Part shown: piece after piece, positions 45,908 to 51,294 of the stretch
How positions within the stretch are numbered: position 1 is the first letter of the stretch
How the letters are laid out: every line of letters starts with the position of its first letter
Assembly: GCF_010685995.1 (NCBI RefSeq)
Contig: NZ_JAAGWK010000032.1
Span: 1 to 51,294 of the forward strand
Direction: 5' to 3'
Length of the DNA: 51,294 nt
Origin: Goekera deserti
Lineage (GTDB): Bacteria > Actinomycetota > Actinomycetes > Mycobacteriales > Geodermatophilaceae
Made by a program: the position numbers and the translations under genes
Notes under the pieces: model-generated
The model's input: only the letters and a program-made list of their open reading frames with translations
Database searches by the model: none
What the model was told of the DNA's origin: nothing

Positions 45908-47419
45908 ATGCCCACCGCACACCTGACACTCGACCCGCGGTTCACCGTCGGGGCCGTCCACCGCAGGGTCTTCGGCTCCTTCGTCGAGCACCTCGGCCGC
46001 TGCGTCTACGACGGCCTCTACGAGCCCGGTCACGAGTCCGCCGACGAGGACGGTTTCCGCACCGACGTACTGGAGCTGGTGCGCGAGCTCGGCGTCTCCA
46101 CGATCCGCTACCCCGGCGGCAACTTCGTCTCCGGCTACCGCTGGGAGGACGGCGTCGGCCCCCGGGAGTCCCGGCCCAAGCGGCTGGACCTCGCCTGGCA
46201 CTCCCTGGAGACCAACCAGGTGGGCCTGCACGAGTTCGCCCGCTGGAACGACAAGGCCGGCAGCGAGCTGATGCTCGCCGTCAACCTGGGCACCCGCGGC
46301 GTGCTGGAGGCCCTGGACCTGCTCGAGTACAGCAACGTGCGGTCGGGCTCGACGCTGTCCGACCAGCGCGTCGCCAACGGCGCGACCGACCCGTTCGGCG
46401 TGAAGATGTGGTGCCTGGGCAACGAGATGGACGGCCCCTGGCAGCTCGGCCACCGCAGCGCCGAGGACTACGGGAAGATCGCCAGCCAGACGGCCAAGGC
46501 CATGCGCCAGCTCGACCCGGACGTCCAGCTGGTGGTGTGCGGCAGCTCCAACTCCCAGATGCCGACCTTCGGCACGTGGGAGCGGACCGTTCTCGAGCAC
46601 ACCTACGAGGACGTCGACTTCATCTCCTGCCACGCCTACTACGCGGAGAGGAACGGCGACCTGGCGAGCTTCCTGGCCTCGGCGGTCGACATGGACCACT
46701 TCATCGAGTCGATCGTGGCCACCGCCGACCACGTGAAGGCCGAGCTGCGCAGCTCCAAGACGATCGACATCGCCTTCGACGAGTGGAACGTCTGGTATCA
46801 GGAGCGCTTCCACGCCGACGACCAGATCACCGACATCGAGCAGTGGCCCTACGCCCCGCGCCTGCTCGAGGACCAGTACCACGTGGCGGACGCGGTGGTG
46901 TTCGGCAGCCTGCTGATCTCGCTGCTCAAGCACGCCGACCGGGTCACCTCGGCGAGCCTGGCCCAGCTGGTCAACGTGATCGCCCCGATCATGACCGAGC
47001 CGGGCGGGCCCGCCTGGCGGCAGACCACGTTCTTCCCGTTCGCGCTGACCTCCCGGCTGGCCCGGGGCAACGCGCTGCGGGTGGAGCTGACCAGCGACAC
47101 CACGACGACCACCGACCACGGCGACGTGCCGGTCGTCGACGCCGTCGCCACGCACGACCCGGAGACCGGCAAGGTCGCGGTGTTCCTGGTCAACCGGGAC
47201 ATCGAGGGCCCCACCACGGTCACCGTGGACGCCGGCTCGCTGGGCGACGTGCAGGTGCTGGAGAGCCACACCCTGCACGACGACGACGTCTACGCCGCCA
47301 ACACCCTGGCCGAGCCCAACCGGGTCGCGCCGGTGGAGAACAAGAGCGTCCGGCTGGAGAACGGCACGCTCACCGTCGAGCTGCCCCCGGTCAGCTGGAC
47401 GGCCATCTCCCTCGGCTGA
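45908..47419 (+). CDS. abfA: Alpha-L-arabinofuranosidase, glycoside hydrolase family 51
   Basis: A 503-residue GH51 enzyme without signal peptide, hence cytoplasmic. Conserved motifs: 'VFGSFVEHLGRCVYDGLYEP', 'TIRYPGGNFVSGYRWEDGVG', 'KMWCLGNEMDGPWQLGH' with the acid/base E173, 'FISCHAYYAERNG', and 'IAFDEWNVWYQERF' with the nucleophile E292. The C-terminal third is the usual beta-sandwich. It releases terminal arabinofuranose from imported arabino-oligosaccharides. It is last in the LacI-controlled ABC operon and ends in a strong terminator; the context defines the transporter's likely substrate. A GCGAGGAC site precedes the ATG. Confidence 0.95.
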   Translation: MPTAHLTLDPRFTVGAVHRRVFGSFVEHLGRCVYDGLYEPGHESADEDGFRTDVLELVRELGVSTIRYPGGNFVSGYRWEDGVGPRESRPKRLDLAWHSLETNQVGLHEFARWNDKAGSELMLAVNLGTRGVLEALDLLEYSNVRSGSTLSDQRVANGATDPFGVKMWCLGNEMDGPWQLGHRSAEDYGKIASQTAKAMRQLDPDVQLVVCGSSNSQMPTFGTWERTVLEHTYEDVDFISCHAYYAERNGDLASFLASAVDMDHFIESIVATADHVKAELRSSKTIDIAFDEWNVWYQERFHADDQITDIEQWPYAPRLLEDQYHVADAVVFGSLLISLLKHADRVTSASLAQLVNVIAPIMTEPGGPAWRQTTFFPFALTSRLARGNALRVELTSDTTTTTDHGDVPVVDAVATHDPETGKVAVFLVNRDIEGPTTVTVDAGSLGDVQVLESHTLHDDDVYAANTLAEPNRVAPVENKSVRLENGTLTVELPPVSWTAISLG

Positions 47420-47438
47420 CATAACCCCGCAGGACCTG

Positions 47439-47474
47439 GAACGCCCCGCCGGTCATCGGACCGGCGGGGCGTTC
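47439..47474. terminator. Strong terminator between the sugar operon and the thiolase gene
   Basis: A perfect 16-bp stem (47439-47454 with 47459-47474; GAACGCCCCGCCGGTC and its complement) and a 4-nt ATCG loop, followed by TGTCGT. It lies between convergent stop codons and should act both ways. Confidence 0.88.
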
Positions 47475-47489
47475 TGTCGTGCGGTGCGG

Positions 47490-48707
47490 TCAGCTGACCC
47501 GCTCGAACACCGCGGCCATGCCCTGCCCGCCGCCGATGCACATCGTCTCCAGGGCGTAGCGGCCCTCCCGGCGGCGCAGCTCGTGCGCCAGCGTGGCGAG
47601 GATCCGGGCGCCGGTGGCACCGACCGGGTGGCCGAGGGAGATCCCGGAGCCGTTCACGTTCACCCGGGCACGGTCGTCGGTGCCCAGCCCCCACTGGTCC
47701 AGGCAGGCCAGCACCTGGGACGCGAACGCCTCGTTCAGCTCGATCAGGTCCAGGTCGGCCATCGTCAGCCCGGTCTTCTCCAGCACCGCCGCGGTGGCCG
47801 GCACCGGGCCGATGCCCATGGTCTCCGGCGGGACTCCGGCCACCGCCCAGCCGGCCAGCCGGACGAAGGGCTCCCAGCCGCGCCGGTCGGCCTCGGCGCG
47901 GGTGGTGACGATGCACATCGCCGCGCCGTCGTTCTGGCCCGAGGCGTTGCCCGCGGTGACCGTGGCCTTCGGGTCCACCCGGCCCATCACCGGCCGGAGC
48001 GCGGCGAGGTCCTCCATGGTGGTGTCCGGGCGGGGGTGCTCGTCCTCGGTGACCACGCGGGCCGGGCTCTTGCGGCTCCCGGCGACCTCCACGCCCACGA
48101 TCTCGTCGGCGAAGCGGCCCTCGCGGATCGCCGCGCCGGCGGCCTGCTGGGAGCGCAGCGCCCACGCGTCCTGGGCGAGCCGGTCGACGTCGAAGTCGCG
48201 GCGGACGTTCTCCGCGGTCTCCAGCATCCCGCCGGGCACCGGGTGGTCACGGCCGCCGGCGGTCTCCCGGGCGCGGGCCAGCCGGTCGTGCAGCATCACG
48301 CCGTCGCCCTTGACCCCGGTGCGCAACCCGAGCGCGTAGTGCTCGACCTGGCTCATCGACTCCACGCCACCGGCGACGACCACCTTCCCGGCACCCGCCT
48401 GCACCTGCATCACGGCGTAGACGACCGCCTGCAGGCCCGAGCCGCAGCGCCGGTCGATCTGCAGGCCCGGCACGCCGACCCCCAGGCCGGCGTCCAGGGC
48501 GGCGATCCGGCCGATGGCCGGGTTCTCACCGCTGGGGTTGCAGTTGCCGAGGACGACGTCGTCGACCTCGCCCTCACCCAGCCCGGCCCGGGAGGCGAGC
48601 TCCCGGAGCAGTCCGGAGGCCAGCTGGCTGGCGGGGATGCCGGCGAAGACGCCGCCGAAGCGGCCGACCGGGGTTCGCAGCGGGGAGCAGATGACGACCT
48701 CGTCCAT
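47490..48707 (-). CDS. Thiolase family acetyl-CoA C-acyltransferase
   Basis: A 405-residue thiolase: N-terminal 'VVICSPLRTPVGRFGGVFAG', nucleophile Cys about 88 in 'QIDRRCGSGLQAVVYAVMQ', 'VVVAGGVESMSQVEHYALGL', 'GQNDGAAMCIVTTRAEADRR', 'LDLIELNEAFASQVLACLDQ', the catalytic histidine in 'VNGSGISLGHPVGATGARIL', and the second cysteine in 'TMCIGGGQGMAAVF'. It catalyses thiolysis of 3-ketoacyl-CoA or the reverse condensation, in fatty acid breakdown or synthesis of acetoacetyl-CoA. ATG 48707 gives the family start. No beta-oxidation partner is adjacent. Its upstream region contains five palindromes at 16-bp spacing. Confidence 0.93.
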   Translation of the reverse strand: MDEVVICSPLRTPVGRFGGVFAGIPASQLASGLLRELASRAGLGEGEVDDVVLGNCNPSGENPAIGRIAALDAGLGVGVPGLQIDRRCGSGLQAVVYAVMQVQAGAGKVVVAGGVESMSQVEHYALGLRTGVKGDGVMLHDRLARARETAGGRDHPVPGGMLETAENVRRDFDVDRLAQDAWALRSQQAAGAAIREGRFADEIVGVEVAGSRKSPARVVTEDEHPRPDTTMEDLAALRPVMGRVDPKATVTAGNASGQNDGAAMCIVTTRAEADRRGWEPFVRLAGWAVAGVPPETMGIGPVPATAAVLEKTGLTMADLDLIELNEAFASQVLACLDQWGLGTDDRARVNVNGSGISLGHPVGATGARILATLAHELRRREGRYALETMCIGGGQGMAAVFERVS

Positions 48708-48774
48708 GCCCCGACTCTGCCGCACCCGGCGCGCCCGCGCCGCACCTGGGTCCCGCCGGTGGTGCGGCGCCGGC

Positions 48775-48854
48775 GACTCGTCGACACGGGGTGGTGTAGA
48801 CAGCGGCCCGTGTCGACACGGCCCACTGTCGACATGTCGCCGTGTCGACGCCGG
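48775..48854. repeat. Five palindromic boxes with exact 16-bp periodicity upstream of the thiolase gene
   Basis: Five 16-bp units start at 48775, 48791, 48807, 48823 and 48839. Each has a TGTCGACA-like palindrome centred at the same place: CGTCGACA, TGTAGACA, TGTCGACA, TGTCGACA, TGTCGACG (centres 48782.5 to 48846.5). The third unit is the best, a perfect 14-bp palindrome CCGTGTCGACACGG. The array is 68-147 bp upstream of the thiolase start and just beyond the end of the LppU-like gene. An operator array for cooperative binding is likely; iteron or dispersed-repeat origin is possible. Confidence 0.85.
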
Positions 48855-48886
48855 GTCAGGCGGGTCCGGTCAGGCCGCCGAGGCCG

Positions 48887-49669
48887 TCAGCCGACGTCCT
48901 CCAGGCAGAAGGCGGTGCCCTCCTCGCCCGCGTCGCCCTCGAAGGCGTAGGCCACCGAGTCCGGCCATTCGTCGGTGCACAGCGTCTCGTCGGCGCTGAT
49001 CGTGGCGTCGGTGACGTTCTCCACGAGGCCGGCGACCCGGTAGTCGGCTGCGTCGTCGGAGCAGTCGACGACGCTCAGCTGGCCGTCGCTCTCCTCCTGC
49101 ACGCAGTCGCCGGCCTGCGCCGTGCCACCGCCACCGACCAGGAGGAGCAGCCCGATCACCGCGGCGACGAGGACGACGACCGCGCCGCCGGTGAGCAGAC
49201 GCCGCTTCTTGACCGCGGCGGGGTCCGCCGGCGCACCGGGCTGGCCGGCGGGGGCGCCGTGCTGACCGGTCGGGTTCCACGGCTGCTGGCCGGGCTGCCC
49301 CGGGACAGCCCATGGCTGCTCACCCTGCGGCGGCTGCCCGGGCTGCTGGCCCCACGGCGGCGACCCCGGCTGGCCCTGCGGGGGTCCGTACTGCCCCTGC
49401 GGAGGACCGTACTGGCCCTGCACCTGCCCCGGCTGGCCCTGCGGGGGACCGTACTGACCCTGCGGGGACCCGTACTGACCCGGCGGCGGGCCGTACTGGC
49501 CCTGCGCGGAGCTGTCCTGGCCGGGACTCGGCCACGGAGCGTCCTGCGGGCCGGCACCGGGCGCCTGCTGGCCCCAGCCGGTGGCGCCCGCGGGCTGGCC
49601 GCCGGGCTGCGCCTGCGGGTGGTGCGGGTCGGTCGGCCCCTGGCCGCCGGTGGAACCGGGCGTGGTCAT
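48887..49669 (-). CDS. LppU/SCO3897-like membrane-anchored protein with Gln/Pro/Gly-rich N-terminus
   Basis: A 260-residue protein. Residues about 1-150 are low-complexity with a repeated 'GQYGPPQ' unit. A basic KKRR stop and one membrane helix ('LLTGGAVVVLVAAVIGLLLL', about 158-178) follow, then an extracellular domain with four cysteines ('AGDCVQEESDGQLSVVDCSD', 'DETLCTDEWP', 'EGTAFCLEDVG'). This is the pattern of LppU/SCO3897-type proteins, whose function is unknown; the disordered N-terminus should lie in the cytoplasm. AGGAGG is 4 nt before ATG 49669. The repetitive part has several near-identical 12-24-bp DNA repeats, a place for slippage. Confidence 0.78.
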   Translation of the reverse strand: MTTPGSTGGQGPTDPHHPQAQPGGQPAGATGWGQQAPGAGPQDAPWPSPGQDSSAQGQYGPPPGQYGSPQGQYGPPQGQPGQVQGQYGPPQGQYGPPQGQPGSPPWGQQPGQPPQGEQPWAVPGQPGQQPWNPTGQHGAPAGQPGAPADPAAVKKRRLLTGGAVVVLVAAVIGLLLLVGGGGTAQAGDCVQEESDGQLSVVDCSDDAADYRVAGLVENVTDATISADETLCTDEWPDSVAYAFEGDAGEEGTAFCLEDVG

Positions 49670-49831
49670 GCGTCCTCCTGGTCGGGCTGTCCGCGCTGAT
49701 CCTCCCGGTCGCGCGCAGCGCAGACACGGCAGGGCACGCTCCCGACCAGCGTCACAGCCCGGTGACGTCCCGGCATCCCCCGCGCGGGTGTGCACGGCGG
49801 TCGCGGTGCACGGGCTGGGAGACTCGCTCCG

Positions 49832-50347
49832 ATGACGCCCCCCGACGAGAGCCCCGTCTGCTCGGCCAAGGGCTGCCGGGCGCCCGCCCGCTGGGCCCTG
49901 GTCTGGAACAACCCCCGGCTGCACACCCCCGACCGGGAGAAGGTCTGGACGGCGTGCGACGCGCACCGGCCGACGCTGTCCGACCACCTGGCCGCGCGGT
50001 CGTTCCTGCGCCGGGTCGACCCGCTGGCCCACCCCCCGGTTGCCGGGCGGGCGCATGATCGGTCCATGACCACTGCACGCTGGAACGGAACCGTCATCGC
50101 CGAGTCCGACGACATCGTCACCGTCGAGGGCAACGCCTACTTCCCCCGCGAGTCCGTCGTCGGCGACGTGCTGCGCCCGTCGGCCACCACGTCGCACTGC
50201 CCCTGGAAGGGCGAGGCCTCCTACTTCTCCCTGGAGGTCGACGGCAAGACCAACACCGACGCCGTCTGGACCTACGACGCCCCCAAGGACGCCGCCGCGG
50301 AGATCACCGGCCGCCTCGCCTTCTGGAAGGGCGTCGAGGTCAGCTGA
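49832..50347 (+). CDS. Small cysteine protein fused in frame to DUF427
   Basis: One open frame of 171 residues joins two modules. Residues 1-60 ('SPVCSAKGCRAPARWALVWN', 'REKVWTACDAHRPTLSDHLA') carry a CxxxxC...C..H zinc-type motif of a small actinobacterial protein often mislabelled acetone carboxylase. From about residue 79 a full DUF427 domain follows ('TTARWNGTVIAESDDIVTVE', 'TSHCPWKGEASYFSLEVDGK', 'AAAEITGRLAFWKGVEVS'). I know the two as separate proteins; here no stop codon separates them. DUF427 may also start alone at ATG 50066, where CATGAT ends 6 nt upstream. Functions of both are unknown. Confidence 0.75.
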   Translation: MTPPDESPVCSAKGCRAPARWALVWNNPRLHTPDREKVWTACDAHRPTLSDHLAARSFLRRVDPLAHPPVAGRAHDRSMTTARWNGTVIAESDDIVTVEGNAYFPRESVVGDVLRPSATTSHCPWKGEASYFSLEVDGKTNTDAVWTYDAPKDAAAEITGRLAFWKGVEVS

Positions 50348-50358
50348 CCCGGTGCCGG

Positions 50359-50380
50359 GCCCGGTCCCCTCGGACCGGGC
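50359..50380 (+). terminator. Hairpin after the DUF427 gene
   Basis: Perfect 9-bp arms GCCCGGTCC (50359-50367) and GGACCGGGC (50372-50380) with a 4-nt loop, 11 nt after the stop codon. It is a likely terminator. Confidence 0.6.
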
Positions 50381-50455
50381 TCCGGCGGTGAGCACTGGAC
50401 GCTCCCGGGACGATGGGCTGGATTGCACCGGTGACCCAGGACGTCGGGAGAAGCG

Positions 50456-50912
50456 ATGCGGCCTTACACCTCGGCCGACGGCGCGGCCGTGGTCGACCTC
50501 GTGGTCGCGGCCGGCATGTTCGGCCGCGACGAGGCGGGCTTCCTCGCCGACGGCATCCTGGACGGTGGGCGACGACGGCGGGACCTGTCTCGTGGAGGAC
50601 GCCGAGGACGGGCGAGGACTGGCCGCCGTTCTCCTCTACCGTCCCGAGGAGTCCGCCGACCGGGCCTTCGACCTGACGATGATCGCCGTCCGGCCCGACC
50701 TGCAGGGCGGCGGCCGGGGCGCCGCCCTCGTGCGGCACGCCGAGGACGACCTCCAGCAACGCGGCCAGCGACTGCTCCTTATGCGCACCTCCGGCACGCC
50801 GCAGTACGACCGCACACGTGCCTTCTACCGCGACCTCTCCTACACCGAGCACACCCGCGTACCGGACTACTGGACCGACGGCGACGACCTCGTGGTGTTC
50901 AGCAGGCGCCTG
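50456..50912 (+). pseudogene. Frameshifted GNAT acetyltransferase
   Basis: From ATG 50456 (GGGAG 5 nt upstream) the frame starts 'MRPYTSADGAAVVDLVVAAG' and 'MFGRDEAGFLADGILD', a normal GNAT N-terminus. Near 50570 the homology jumps by +1 into another frame: 'VGDDGGTCLVEDAEDGRGLA', 'FDLTMIAVRPDLQGGGRGAA' (acetyl-CoA loop), 'LMRTSGTPQYDRTRAFYRDL' and 'DYWTDGDDLVVFSRRL'. One extra base (or two missing) explains it. Beyond 50912 the second frame stays open to 51188 without recognisable homology, so the original stop may be lost too. A sequencing error is the alternative. Confidence 0.75.
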
Positions 50913-51135
50913 TCCGCGCGCGCGGCGAGCCACCGCCCTGGCGCGTTCTCGGAGAGGGACGTCATGGCACAGGGCTCGTGCTCGGTGGCGGCCGACGACC
51001 AGACAGCGTTGCTCGACTCGGCTTCATCGACTCCCTGCCCCATAGCCGCCCGGATGCTCCGGTTGCCCGAGGCCCGAGGCTGGTTCGGCTGGGCCAAGGC
51101 ATCCTCCCGACACCAGACGGGCCGGTCCGGACGAC

Positions 51136-51163
51136 TTGCCCTCTGGCTCGGGCTAGGTAGAGT
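51136..51163 (+). promoter_or_regulatory. Leaderless promoter of the PadR-like gene
   Basis: -35 TTGCCC (51136-51141), 16-nt spacer, -10 TAGAGT (51158-51163), then 6 nt to ATG 51170. The start codon coincides with the expected transcription start, and no ribosome site is present. Confidence 0.65.
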
Positions 51164-51169
51164 AAATGC

Positions 51170-51294
51170 ATGGTCGAACTCCGGATGACCCTCACCACGC
51201 AGCGCGTGCTCGAGGCGCTGCTGGAGGACCCGGGGCGCGAGCGCTACGGGCGGGAGATCGGCGAGGCGGCCGGCCTGCGCAGCGGCACGGTCCA
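51170..51294 (+). CDS. PadR-family transcriptional regulator, 5' part (cut by window end)
   Basis: The frame from ATG 51170 reads 'MVELRMTLTTQRVLEALLED' and 'PGRERYGREIGEAAGLRSGT' up to the end of the window without a stop. 'TLTTQRVLEALLEDP...YG.EIGEAAGL.SGTV' is the beginning of a PadR-like winged helix. Only about 41 residues are available. The start may alternatively be the ATG six codons later (MTLTTQ). The leaderless promoter favours 51170. Confidence 0.75.
   Translation, partial: MVELRMTLTTQRVLEALLEDPGRERYGREIGEAAGLRSGTV

Noticed and set aside
48808-48821. ParB parS site or plasmid iterons
   Set aside because: The motif does not resemble the parS consensus TGTTTCACGTGAAACA and no replication or partition gene is present.
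48775-48854. CRISPR array
   Set aside because: The 16-bp units follow each other without spacers, are not identical and there are no cas genes nearby.

Overview
This is a stretch of very GC-rich actinobacterial chromosome with no rRNA, tRNA, CRISPR array or insertion sequence that I can see. GTG starts, 4-nt ATGA/GTGA gene overlaps, an IdeR/DtxR-type iron box, a mycobacterial-type SOS box, a DUF222/13E12-HNH gene and an actinobacterial Asp23/AmaP cluster all fit the high-GC Gram-positives. The overall flavour (my inference, not testable here) is Geodermatophilaceae, such as Blastococcus, Modestobacter or Geodermatophilus. It looks like ordinary chromosome with patches of gene decay.

Layout. 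0-5 kb: SOS-controlled DUF222-HNH gene, a lipoprotein, two decayed genes, a VOC/GNAT/DUF6817-like operon and a DMT-type transporter. 5-10.3 kb: polytopic membrane protein with histidine kinase and NarL-type regulator in one overlapping operon, a Nudix hydrolase, and an autoregulated winged-helix regulator with a membrane protein. 10.3-16.9 kb: TPR-like protein with a possible leader peptide, YbdK-type carboxylate-amine ligase, a chloramphenicol-phosphotransferase-like protein lacking its Walker A lysine, a second-type YidC with DUF6412, M18 aminopeptidase and a DUF4394 secreted protein. 16.9-24.2 kb: siderophore-interacting protein under an iron box, ABM monooxygenase plus Nudix, HEAT protein, Tex, and an amidase interrupted by an in-frame amber codon.

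24.2-32.3 kb: folD remnant, GNAT-DUF6578 fusion, alpha/beta hydrolase divergent from a TetR regulator, a DrrAB-like ABC exporter divergent from a second TetR regulator with three matching operators, DUF2332, an EEP nuclease-fold protein and a PPOX flavoprotein. 32.3-36.6 kb: an envelope-stress module with an ECF sigma factor, an Asp23-family protein carrying an N-terminal anti-sigma-like zinc motif, three more Asp23-like proteins, CsbD, a DUF2273-like membrane peptide, DUF6286 and AmaP. 36.6-40.6 kb: an orphan Vsr endonuclease beside a RecB/Cas4-like nuclease-exonuclease-UPF1 helicase fusion.

41.1-47.5 kb: a LacI regulator, its probable operator sitting on a strong promoter, a CUT1 sugar ABC importer and an intracellular GH51 arabinofuranosidase, so together an arabino-oligosaccharide uptake and cleavage operon with hairpins between the cistrons. 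47.5-51.3 kb: a thiolase whose upstream region carries five palindromes at an exact 16-bp period, an LppU/SCO3897-like membrane protein, a fusion of a small cysteine protein with DUF427, a frameshifted GNAT and the start of a PadR regulator.

Across the window many genes have a -10-like hexamer ending 6-7 nt before the start codon, which predicts leaderless mRNAs. The strongest leads are the 16-bp palindrome array, the sigma/zinc-Asp23 module, and several well-formed operators that can be paired with their regulators.
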